Source of the DNA: Eutrigla gurnardus
Lineage: Eukaryota > Chordata > Actinopteri > Perciformes > Triglidae
DNA: 64,000 nt
Direction of reading: 5' to 3'
NCBI GenBank assembly: GCA_963514095.1
Contig: OY741285.1
Coordinates: 3,530,375 to 3,594,374 of the forward strand
A program made the position numbers and the translations under genes. The notes below the pieces were generated by a model, which saw nothing but the letters and a program-made list of their open reading frames with translations, did no database searches and was not told the origin of the DNA. This document shows, in pieces, positions 1 to 10,400 of this stretch (positions are counted from its first letter, which is position 1; the number at the start of each line of letters is the position of its first letter).

Positions 1-3000
1 ATTTCAAGTAGTATGACACTGGTGTTCGGGACAAAGTGTGAGATCTAACCCTTAATACATACTGTATAGTCTCTTTTTAAGTAGGTAAAAAATACATGGT
101 GGCATTATATACGTGGCATTAGATAAGCATGGAAGTTGCATAACCCAGGTGAAATAAAGTAAGTCAACGCTTCAGATGGGACATGAATAGTGGCCTCCTG
201 GGTGAAAGTCCTGTGATTGTTTGACCATCCACCCTGAACTCCTCACTAAGAACAAGTTAGTCAGGTCAGATTAGGAATAATTAGTTCCAATCTCTTTTTT
301 TCAACACATTACTTTCACAAGAGACACCAACAACAGTCTCCTGGGTTAAAGTCCCGTGTTTGTTTGACCTGTCAACCTCCCCCTCCCTGTGTGGACTATC
401 GTTGTTTAGCAAACCGTTTCCCATGCTGTCCGCTTTCAGGGTGCTTCTTTTTTTCCATCTCTCTACACATATGTGTCCGTACTGTATTTCACTCGCTCTG
501 GCAAGCAATGAGTAAAATTATAACACGTTTAACCAATGTGGACAGAGGCATATGGTGCTCTCCCAGGCCACTGTAGAGTAATGAAGTTGTATTTGCTTCC
601 TGTTGTTTCAATCTGATTTAACCAATATTTGTACATTCTGAATAATTCAGTGGATTTCCTCCCTGTTGCAAAGCGCCGGGCCTTAAATCTACATGTATAA
701 TTGAACATATTTATGCTAATCTAATTGTTTTACAGTTAGCTGGCTTTGTAGCGCTTAGTCTCCGGAATAAACAGGCGACACAAGGAGAAGTCGGCACAAG
801 GCTGAGCGACCCCTCCCCGGAAGCCCCGCGGGGAATCCTCTCAAAGCAGCTGTTGACAGAGGCGAGAGAGGGGAGGTGATTCCAGGCGGGGGGAAGAGTG
901 GCACATTTCCAATCTCACATAAGAACGGGCTTTGAAGCAAACCGTGCACCATACTGCATTCACATTATACTGTTTGTGTTTCGTGGCAATTCGAGTTAAG
1001 GCCTTTAATGCCGGCGGCTGAATGCCAAGTTGATTCTGGTGGCGCTAGTCGGATTGCTCGAAAGCCTCTTACAACAAGAACAATACAGCGGATATCTGCG
1101 GATTGTTGGAGGGTGTGTGTTGGCATGTCGGCTTAGTTCTGCTTATAGTTAGAATACTGGTGCTGTTGTGTCGCCGGTCGTCGTGTGGATTTTTATTACC
1201 TCCATGCACCTGATCTGGACATGGCAACTTTTTGGAGGTTTCAGTCAAAGGCAAAGACAAGTTCCAGTTCTACATTTTTCAGAGGATGCAGCTTTAGCTG
1301 GTTAACAGCAATCAAGTTGTGATCTCTGATATTAATATTAGAGAAAAATCTCCACTGAGCCTTGCATCTTTTGCGACAGCACCTAAACTGAGATATAAAC
1401 GTGTTTACCATCTGACCTTTCCCTCTAATTACCTTTTATAAGTTAAAGGCCTCATTCACATGTTGACTTTGTTAATCTCCACTTAGTATCTGAGTATGTC
1501 AGATACCTTTGACTTGGACCTCCTACCTGGCTCCCACTCCCTCACCTGGAAGTGCGTACATTTACATTTGTGTGTAAACCTGTGCAATTATTCATATCTC
1601 AATTTAAAATGAGCAGCTGAGCCTGGAGGGGGTTCCTCTTTGCTAATTTGTTGGATCATCTGCAGAGAGTGATGAGCCAGACCGATGTGCCCCGAAACAG
1701 CTCTCTCTGGTCCTGCCCTCCCCCTTCCATCAGGTTGCCTCCCCCCCTTTATCTCCTTTTGCGTAAGCTGACATGTAAATACTTGATGCGGGTGGGTGAT
1801 GTTGGCCACTTCGTGCTGCCCCACAGTGGGGGGAGGATGAGCGCTCGGGGAGCCCTGGTCTGGCACTGCTGTGGCCCTGCTGGGGCTCCAAGTTGTTGGT
1901 TGTGGATCAAAGCTCTGCTGGCCGGGCAGCCAAGCCGGTTAAACTGACAGGAGCAGGCAGACCCACCTAACCAGCTGTCCTGGTTGCAGAGCCAAAGGAG
2001 AGGCAAAGCTGGAGACGGAAGGCAGGGATGGCGGAATGAAAAAGGTGGAGGGAGCAGATGAAAGGATGGAGCGAGGCAGGAAGCGAGGAGAAAAGGGAGG
2101 TGAGAGCTAACGAAATAGAGAAAAATGCTGATGAAAAGTGAGAAGGAGGGGAGCGATGAAAGAGATTTGTGTTAGGGGAAAGATGGAGGAGGGGTAAAAA
2201 TGAACCCGGCGAACAGAGGGATTCTTAAAGTTAACAAGGAAGAAAAAAATGAGGACGAAACATTAAGGAAGGAAAAAGTTATGGGTAAAATAAATGAAGG
2301 ACAAAGTAATGGAAGGAACATAGAGGAGGGAAGATGGAGCGGTGAGAAAATACAAGAAAAGGAGGACGATGATGAAAGGAAGGTGGTGTTGGTAGGATTG
2401 CAATGTTGGAGTGATTGGTAAAGGAGTAATAGAAAGGGAGATAAGCCAAGGCAGAAAAGTAGCGAGAGAAAAATGGGTGAAACAGCAGCAGTAGCTAAAA
2501 AGCACAGAGTCAAGTGAACCGGAGGCCCGGAGGTAAACTGCAGCAGAATGAATCATGGATGTGGGATGATCGCGAGGCCGCGTAAGTTTGAAAGATTCTT
2601 CACACACGCTCACATCCTCACACACTGGGTCTCATGTCGTCTTGTCTGTGGGGGAATCAGCAGCAGTCCCAGGTAGCTGTTATTGTCTTTTAACATGTGG
2701 CCTGGAGCCAGTGGGAGAGGAGTCTTTATCAACAGAGGCAGGGATGAGGCAGGGATGAGGCAGGACACACACATACTGTGCTGCGCTGTGGATATCACTA
2801 GTACACGCGTGGCTTATTTCACAATTATTCACTAGGATAAAGGCAAAAATAAAGATGAGGATGTTGAGGCGGTTCCTTCCCACAAGAGTCTCTCTGGATC
2901 GCAGGCTGGACTGGAGGTGGAAGGCCATTGCCATCTCCGCTGTTGTTGTCGCTTGGGGTAAAGGTCAGAGGACAGTAATATTGTAACTACATTGATAAAG

Positions 3001-3065
3001 AAGATAGGATCCATTATTGGTTCGCCATCCACAGACTCTAAATGAGAAGTGGATTGAGTCATCGT
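1..3065. other. Non-coding, no gene seen
   Basis: No exon with splice support. From about 2005 to 2515 the plus strand is strikingly purine-rich. A few GGGATGAGGCA repeats occur near 2740-2762. Open frames up to 120 codons follow the purine skew and look like chance. Confidence 0.6.
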
Positions 3066-3345
3066 GATGTCACCCATTGGTTTGTGGACTACTGTTTGAC
3101 TACTGAAGTTTTACAACCAGTGGAGGAATTGACCATATATGGACTGTGGAGGAGCGACGGGTGGATCTAACCAACTCAAGCAGCAAAGCGGCACCCTTAC
3201 TGGATCTGAATCCATCTGGATTCTGGTGTGAAGCTGCTAAGTTAGCTAAGTTAGCTAGTGCTTGCGTAGCAATGGTAGCAGTGGTAGTGACCTGTCAATC
3301 ACAAGGTAGCCCCGCCCTAAAGCATACCCTGCTTTATGATCCGTC
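3066..3345 (+). repeat. Dispersed repeat family A, partial copy
   Basis: It shares CCCATTGGTTTGTGGA, GGAGGAGCGACGGGTGGATC and CCTGTCAATCAC...CCCCGCCCTAAAGCAT with the copies at 23.9 and 40.7 kb. It lacks the distal third seen in the 40.7 kb copy. Confidence 0.75.
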
Positions 3346-4659
3346 ATTTGTTTGATGTGTGAATTTTGATACGTTCACTGATTGGAAATGTTGAAAGTCG
3401 ACAAATATTTCCTTTGAGACGCTGAAGTTAGAAAATCTCACGTTGCCTCTGTTGTGCCGTAGCAAGCTATCACTTCGTCGACTTATCAATCCGCGCAGCG
3501 TTATGGCGGATAAACATACAGTCAGCCCCGATGATATCCGTGTGCCAAGCGAGAGCTGCTTTATTAGGCTGCTGTTCACAGCGGAATGTGGGGGCGTGTG
3601 CACGTGAGTGTGTTTATACTGGAGGGAAGGTTAGTGAGCGTAATTGAATCATATTACTTCCTCCACATGGCTTGTCAAGGCCCCCTTTTATGACTTGGAG
3701 CTAATCCATAAGGATGCTTAACATTGATTTAGCCGTGCATTGATAAGCCGCGTCAGGGTGCAGAATGGCAAAAAGCTCTCTGAACATTAATATCGCAAAA
3801 CAAACATTTGGTCACAAGGCAAAGGAGGGATATCGCAAGTGACTTTTTTTTTTTTTTTTTTTTCAATCAACCACTGCAAAGTTGCTCCTGTTTAATACAT
3901 GAATGAAAGAGAATCACAGCAGAATCAATAACCCGACCCTGTCCATCTCCGAGGACACTCTTCACGTATCGTCATTTTTGTGATATTGCATCACATAATA
4001 TCTGCTTTCCAGCTTTGCAGCATATAGTCTCTAGTGTTGTCAGTCCTACAGAAACATCGCTGGAGTAGTAATGACAGGTTTCGGATTGCACTTTTTTATA
4101 TGAAAATATTTTTAGTGGGTGATTCAACACGGCACCCATCGGTTGAGTTGATCAAAATCCCTTTACTGCAGCAAAAGAAGCGTCTTTACAAGGCTGCAGA
4201 AATGTAAATCTCTGCCGTAGTTAGCTAAGATGCTGTCCTAGACACATTAGTCTCCAGATGACTGGCTGGTAATAGGAAACCATAGCAGCTCATCCATGGG
4301 CTTTTATTGGCCTTTAAGATTTTCATCAGCAGTTATTAGTAACAGTGCTGACCAATCCACTGCTTGGCTCGATGGCCTGTGAAGTCTTTATTGGCTCCTT
4401 TGGATCGCTTGATGAGGAGCGCAAGAAGTTTCTGTTTCCGCTCAGTGTGTTTCCAAAGAGCTGCGGTCGGAATGGCTGTGGACGGACAGCTCTTTTAATA
4501 TTTCAGCATTTAGCCGGCGACATTATCGGAGGTGCTCTGCTCAGCTGTGAGGGAGCGAGGCTGTAGAATGAGCTCAACCTGTTATTATAAAGCGACGACA
4601 ACTTAGGAAAGCGAGAGCCGAGTGGAATGATGGTCTCAATGCTGCTTTGGAAGCTTTTA

Positions 4660-4755
4660 GAGATACAAGATTCAAGACTTTTATTGTCACACACAGTAAA
4701 AACATGGTTCACACTGATGAAAATGACAAGTCTCCCCTCACACAGTGACCTCAAA
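4660..4755. repeat. Probable interspersed-repeat fragment
   Basis: AGATTCAAGACTTTTATTGTC and the following ACACAGTAAAAACATGGTTC have the form of a common fish repeat end. I have no second copy in the window to compare with. Confidence 0.3.
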
Positions 4756-4959
4756 TAGAAAATACTAGTAAAGATTCAAAATATATACTAAAAAGTAAAG
4801 GTATAAATGTAAAAAATACAACAAAAAGTATTATTCAAAGTCATTTTAGCAGCAATTTTGATGATATGAAGATATGTTTATATATACAAATATATATATT
4901 GACCATTGAAATTTATTTTATAGTAAAATAGTGTAAAAAACAATGAATGTTGTGCCGCT

Positions 4960-5040
4960 TGTATTTATCAGATCCATCCGTTGTTCCTGTCCAAATATGG
5001 TCATTTCCTCCACTGGTTGCAAAAAATTGCAAACTGGCGA
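4960..5040 (-). repeat. Dispersed repeat family A, short inverted fragment
   Basis: The plus strand reads CAGATCCATCCGTTGTTCCT, then CCAAATATGGTCATTTCCTC, the reverse complement of the family core around GGAGCGACGGGTGGATC. Confidence 0.65.
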
Positions 5041-5749
5041 TGCACGTCCACTCTTTACATACATCCAGTCGATGGTGGAGCATCATAGTTTGAAGCGTTG
5101 GAGCGCTGACAAAGCTGCAGTATCTGACACATTGGAGTGAGAACATGTTGCATATGCCAAAGTGCAAATATGTCAAATATGTTACTGGCATAGACATGCA
5201 CCACGGTTGCCACAGTCATCGTCATTACCAGTGGGTTAAGCCTTTTGCGCAGCATGTGGCCGCATCAAAAGTGCGGGTCTACCCGTATGATGGCTTAACT
5301 TGAATTATGGCTGGATTCCATCTCGTTTCAGGGTCCTGGTGTCGTCACGCCTTACTGACACACTCCAACAGAACGAGCCAACGTTAACGTGTTTTTCTTA
5401 GATTGACAAATCAAAATATCTGCTGTGAAAACGGATTATTTGCACATAACGTTGCAGCGTGTACTCTGCCATAAAACCAGAGGCCTCTGTGTCTTGCCAT
5501 GTTTTTTTTTCTCCCTTGCTCGCTCACACACACATAGAGATACAGACACACACACAGACACACACTCCCGGTGGATTACATTTTGGTGCTCAGAGCCCCC
5601 GGGGGAAGGGAGAGTGATAAATACTGGGAAGTGAGCTACTGCTTAGAGAGAAAGTAGCTCCGAACACAGGAGGAGAGGAGGCAATAAATTGGTCTGGAGT
5701 GGAAGTGTACTGGGCACATCCAACTCTCTAAAGATGACAGAGGGTGTAA

Positions 5750-5750
<1 letters not shown>

Positions 5751-5829
<79 letters not shown>
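5751..5829. repeat. (TG)n microsatellite, about 39 units
   Basis: Uninterrupted TG dinucleotides. Open frames on both strands here are repeat translations. Confidence 0.95.
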
Positions 5830-5841
<12 letters not shown>

Positions 5842-5967
5842 CCTGCTCTAAGACCCCAGGTCTCCAAACACATCCGTATGCCCAACTCATATTTTCTTTT
5901 CCTCCTGTCCTTCCATTCTTGCCATCAGCATCAGGTGAGCCAAGTGGGGTAGCAGACTGAGCAGCAA

Positions 5968-6079
<112 letters not shown>

Positions 6080-6754
6080 CCCAAAGGCTGTTGACTGGGA
6101 TGCAAGCCTAGCAGACACACACTTGCCAAAGAACCAGGCCAGAACCAAGCCAACAGGCCATAACCGTGTGTGTGTGTGTGTTTATGCCAAGCTACTTAGA
6201 GTGATGGAATGTAAGATAGGCCCGCTCTAAGTGGAGCCAGGAGAAACCAGCCAACTCCAGATCATGGCACGGAAGAAGAGGTGGTGCAGTGAGGCAGAGT
6301 GTGATATGGCTGGAAAAAAAAAAACCCTCCCTCCCAGCGGAGATCTTTATTTACCTGCTCTCCTTATTTAGATGTCATCATTCCCCGCGCTACACTGCAA
6401 TCACATGGAGTATTATGGGTTTTACCGCGATTACGCCTGCAGACCGACACTTATTCGGTCGCGTGTCCTGGAAGCGGCTCATCTCTCATGCTGGCCTAAA
6501 TAAAGGCTGCACTCCCGCCAAGGTGTTTGGAGCGGTTTATTGGAGCTCTGATTGGTTTGTTTCAGCTCACAGCCATTCCTGCAGGTCATTTACTTTTAGT
6601 TTGTTTACTCGGGAGAGAAGCTTGGATAAATGTCACCACGGACTTTTATTAGGGGAAGTTCTGTGTAGGTACTGGACTGTTTGTTGGTTGCAATTAGATG
6701 TTTGATTGCATGGAAGTCTATGATATGTCTTGATTTATTACCTCGGTTAACATT

Positions 6755-6860
6755 GTAAACATGTGTTTATGGTGTCCAATCTGTAGTTTCAAGTCTTCTT
6801 CAATCCAGCATGATGTTCATTTAGTAAATTATGGTCCGTTTAGTCATAGATTGATGTATT
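6755..6860 (-). repeat. Dispersed repeat family A, distal fragment
   Basis: AATCCAGCATGATGTTCATT and TAGTAAATTATGGTCCGTTT are inverted versions of the segment at 40996-41060 of the longest copy. Confidence 0.6.
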
Positions 6861-7350
6861 GAAAACTGATGTTATTGGCTGTTTGTCTGAAAATCGAAGA
6901 AGGCAACATGTAATAAGTAGAGATCCTTAATGTTAGTATGGATGAAGGGAATCCCAAGGAGGGAAAGTAGTGAAAGAGGAGGTGAATGAGACAGGAGCAG
7001 ACCCAGGATCAGTGAATGACGATCGGTGCACAAGTCCGACTCTGGAGTGCAGTTTCAAAGACAGCGGTGCATCCATAAAGCATGGCAGGCTGTACTGTTC
7101 ATCGAGGCCTGGCATGGCATTGCATGGTTTGGCTCTCTTTTGTTGTGACTTGGCTCACCCCGAAAGCACAAGTGACACTTTTTTTATTCGGCAACTTAAA
7201 TCAGGAAAGGCAAGAAGCAGAGCACCGGTGTTTTTTTTCTTTTCTTTGTTTGTTTTCTGGTACTTATGCTTGCCTTACGTTCATTGTTCCCCTCCCCACA
7301 AAGGCTTGTGTGGGGGGGCACTGTTGTCTGTAATTATTCACTATGTCATC

Positions 7351-7430
7351 TGCATGCTGTAGTGGTTAGCACCGTTGCCTCCCAGCATGAAGGGCCTGGG
7401 TTCGGATGTTCAGTGTGTGTAGGTCCTCTC
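7351..7430 (+). repeat. tRNA-derived SINE-like fragment
   Basis: An A-box-like TAGTGGTTAGCACC at 7360-7373 and a B-box-like GGGTTCGGATGT at 7398-7409 are spaced as in a tRNA promoter. The sequence matches the general form of common fish tRNA-derived repeats (GTGGTTAGCAC ... CTGGGTTCGA). It cannot fold as a functional tRNA. Confidence 0.5.
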
Positions 7431-8287
7431 CGTTAGGGACCAAGCAGTGAGGTAACAAAGACTCAACAAAATGTCGAATTTTTATTATTATTTTTCTTAC
7501 CCAAATAATGCAAATAATTATAAACCAAGAACTACCAAGAACCTCCCATAATGACACATTAAAGAACTGATATAGTGGCTTGGCCAAACCAAATGACACA
7601 AAAGGGATAACCAAGATGGAGGCAATCTACAACGGAACCCAATCCCCCCCTAACATAGCAGCAGATGGTCCAGCCCAAGGATCTGGCTTCAGGTTTTAAG
7701 TTTCCTTTGCCCTTAGCCCAGCCTTTCACCCAACCAGGAAGGAACCGCCCCAAGCAGCATGGTAACTCAAACAGAAGAAACAATTAGTTAATATGACAAA
7801 CATCCATTGCAATATGCAAGTGGAGACTGTTCAAATGTGTGCAGTCAATTAAATCATAAGATTAAAGCAAATAAACAGATTCTAAATCAAACTGTAATGT
7901 TGTTTGTGTGCGAGCGTAACTTCCACTCTTCCAGAGAAAATGTCCACCTTGGCTCATTTGCCTGTTATTGCCCCTTAATGCTTTTGCCTCCGTTTAATCA
8001 TAGACATTTAATCATTTTGATCATATATTTTTCAATGATTAAATTTATATACGATTAGACATACCTTATTATTTAATTCATTTCGGAACAACAACTCCAG
8101 GTGTAAGGCTGTGTTCACTAGAGAAGTTCACTAGAATGAGGAAGAGGAGGAGGTCGGGTCTGATTGATGTGTGGTCAGAAGTGATGAATGGATGTGAAAT
8201 ATGTCTTTTATGTCTATGAAATGGATGTATCATGTAACGGTTCAAGGTATTCGGTGGTAAAGAATGACCTGTGTTGTTGTTTTGCAG

Positions 8288-8409
8288 AAACCAAGCCAGG
8301 AAGTGGTCTGTGTAAACCAGGAACCATTGCTCTCTTTGGTAACGTGGTGTACAGCGGGCTGCTCAACGAGCACTTCTGGCACTTCGGGGTTCCCCTCGTC
8401 ACCAGACTG
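8288..8409 (+). CDS. Internal coding-like exon, product not recognised
   Basis: The exon is bounded by a pyrimidine/GT-rich acceptor ending TTTGCAG at 8287 and a consensus GTGAGT donor from 8410. It is 122 nt long, enters with two bases of a split codon and leaves in phase 0, so skipping it would shift the frame. The favoured frame starts TKPGSGLCKPG and ends FGVPLVTRL. In its second half nearly every third base is G or C (CTG, CTC, AAC, GAG, CAC, TTC, TGG), unlike the AT-rich flanks, which suggests coding selection. A second plus frame starting at 8288 is also open through the exon, so the frame is not certain. There is no signal peptide or known motif, and I do not recognise the protein family. 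It may belong to the same plus-strand gene as the exons at 19.5 and 50.4 kb, or to a gene upstream. Confidence 0.5.
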
Positions 8410-9340
8410 GTGAGTTCCTGGCTTTTTCATCCTTCCTCTCCTCCTTCCTCTTCCTCTCTCTAGATGTCATGACTCTGTGCTATGTGTTTTTCTTAAGCTG
8501 CTGGTTTGATTACAATATGTGACTCTTCTGTTCTCTATCTTGTACTTGGTGAGTTGGGTATCAGAATGTGAACCTAAAACCCTTCGGTTAGATGCCGTAA
8601 ATAAGAGCTGTGTTTAACAGAAGCTTGTTTAGCTAATCACATATGATCCCTTATTGTCAATGGTTGGTAAAGATCTATCTGTTTAACAGCTGAAGTATAC
8701 GAGACTAGGTCTTTTAATAGGCTGGAAGTGTTTCTGGGTCTGCTGACCAACGTTCTCCAGGATTCTGTTGTTTCCACCTCAGGTCCATCCTTCTACAAAT
8801 AATGAATTGCTTTCTAGCATTAACACAAATGAATGCAATATTAGTGGTATTTCAATTAACTTTGAATTAGGCCGTAATCTCTTCCATGTCACTTGCTGAT
8901 TGCGCGGCTCTGTTTTATTGAACTGCTGATAAATGTTATATTTGATAGATATTGACGTTGTCTCCCTGTCAGTATACGGCAACGGATATTTGCTGCCTCG
9001 GTTTGATCACTCGCCCGTGAGCCTGTGAGACGTGCACACACATAGATGTGTCTCTGATGAAATACAGCTGATCTTTGTGTATGGGAAAATAATTGTTGTC
9101 TTTGTGTTTTATTTTGTGGATATTTTAAATTCAGATCATTTATCATTGTTTGAACGGAAACCAGTTGAACTTTCTGTTTTGGTGTACTGGGAAATTTGCA
9201 ATATTAATTTTCAACAATGTTTGTATTTCAACTGAGCATAACCTATACAGCAGCTGACATTTGTTTCTTTTGTTTTTACAAAATGATGCACCACATATTA
9301 ACCGGGATTCCCTCAGGTAACATACCTTATATGGTAAGGT

Positions 9341-9690
9341 TGTTGCACCCTGGGGGATCCTACTTTGAGGTCTTGAGTTTGGGAGCATTGGTTGTTTATT
9401 TTCCTTGAAGGAACCTTTTTGTGCTGCAATTATTCACAGAAGCATGAGAAGGTAAGGTCTCCTCTTCCGGTTTTATCGGGGGTCTGATATCGTGTGGGTC
9501 CTTTTTCCTTGTGAAACTGTGTTTCTGGGGTTGGTCGCCAGATAGAGGGGAAGCTCCGTCTGAAGGCTGGGCTTGCTTGGTGGGTCTAAATCGTTGCATT
9601 CTTATGTTGTCTTGTGCGGCTGCATAAAGTTGTCAATGATGGATGGAATAATAAACTCATTTGTGGACGCGCCATCCGAAGGGTTTTCCA
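9341..9690 (+). mobile_element. Possible LTR of a degraded retrotransposon
   Basis: The segment opens with TG (TGTTGCACCCTGG at 9341) and contains an AATAAA-type signal near 9650 (AATAATAAACTC). It lies directly upstream of a gag-like remnant, as expected for a 5' LTR followed by the internal region. I could not find a second copy in the window, so the 3' boundary and the LTR nature are inferred from position and general form only. Confidence 0.35.
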
Positions 9691-9796
9691 GATCAGTGCA
9701 CAAAGGATCAGCGGGTTGGAATGGCTGATTTTCACAGCGTTGATGTTGGTGACAAGAGAGCCAATTTGAAAGTTAATCTTTTGAAAATGAAAGTAC

Positions 9797-10162
9797 TTGG
9801 CCCCTGCAGAAGTGTCTCCCTCATCCGCCGGCAATGTGGACTCGCCTCCGCCTATAATGTCGAGGTCCCAGTGCTGGTTTGAGTTTTGGACAGCAAAAGG
9901 AGCTCGTGTTATGGATGCAGTTGGAAACAGAGAAGGAATTGGCAGTGGAGAAATTTTGTCAGGGTATAGATGCAGAAAGTTTTGTCATTGGAGACGATCA
10001 GGCAAGAAACTGAACGGGCAAAACCGCACTATGCCAAGACCTGTTGGTGTTTTGAGGGATTTGAAGTTAGTTCCCAGATATGAGAAAGACCCAGACACTT
10101 TCTTTACAATGTTTGAGCGGCTAGCTGATGCAGGGCTTGGTCTGATTCCTCTCACATGTTAA
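9797..10162 (+). pseudogene. Frameshifted gag-like retrotransposon remnant
   Basis: One frame over about 9885-9990 reads QQKELVLWMQLETEKELAVE, a charged helical pattern common in gag proteins of fish Ty3/gypsy-type elements. A different frame at about 10045-10127 reads RDLKLVPRYEKDPDTFFTMF followed by ERLADA, matching the usual LVP-F-x-ExDxDxFFxxFER pattern of those gag capsids. The two parts are in different frames, so at least one frameshift separates them near 10.0 kb, and a stop follows at 10160. No protease, reverse transcriptase or integrase remains downstream. It is a dead fragment, probably linked to the LTR-like segment before it. Confidence 0.5.
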
Positions 10163-10180
10163 TGTTACAATGTGTTTAAA

Positions 10181-10214
10181 CCAGATTGAGTGGCAGTCAT
10201 GCCACTCAATCTGG
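10181..10214. repeat. Perfect 15-bp inverted repeat with a 4-nt loop
   Basis: The arm at 10181-10195 (CCAGATTGAGTGGCA) is the exact reverse complement of 10200-10214, with GTCA between. It sits just after the gag remnant. Confidence 0.85.
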
Positions 10215-10256
10215 GTGGCAAAGAGGTGGCAAAGAGGTGACAAAGAGGTGACAAGT
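10213..10256. repeat. 11-bp tandem repeat (GTGGCAAAGAG), about four copies
   Basis: The unit GTGGCAAAGAG or GTGACAAAGAG recurs about four times directly after the hairpin. Confidence 0.75.
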
Positions 10257-10265
10257 CTCGTTCTC

Positions 10266-10400
10266 AAGTCTCAAGAATCCTCAAAGGGACACAAACTGAC
10301 TGCGGAGAGACACAAAGCAACTGCAAAGAGATTCAAGTGAATACAAAGAGACATATAATACCTACAAAAAGACACAAAAGTACTAGGAAGAGATGCAAAA
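10266..10400. repeat. Degenerate minisatellite of about 20-bp units
   Basis: Diverged copies of an AAAGAGACACAAA-type unit are spaced by roughly 20 bp across this stretch. It continues the A/G-rich tandem character of the segment before it and has no coding potential. Confidence 0.55.

Noticed and set aside
7351..7430. Functional tRNA gene
   Set aside because: A and B boxes are imperfect and no cloverleaf or terminator is present; it is a SINE-like remnant.
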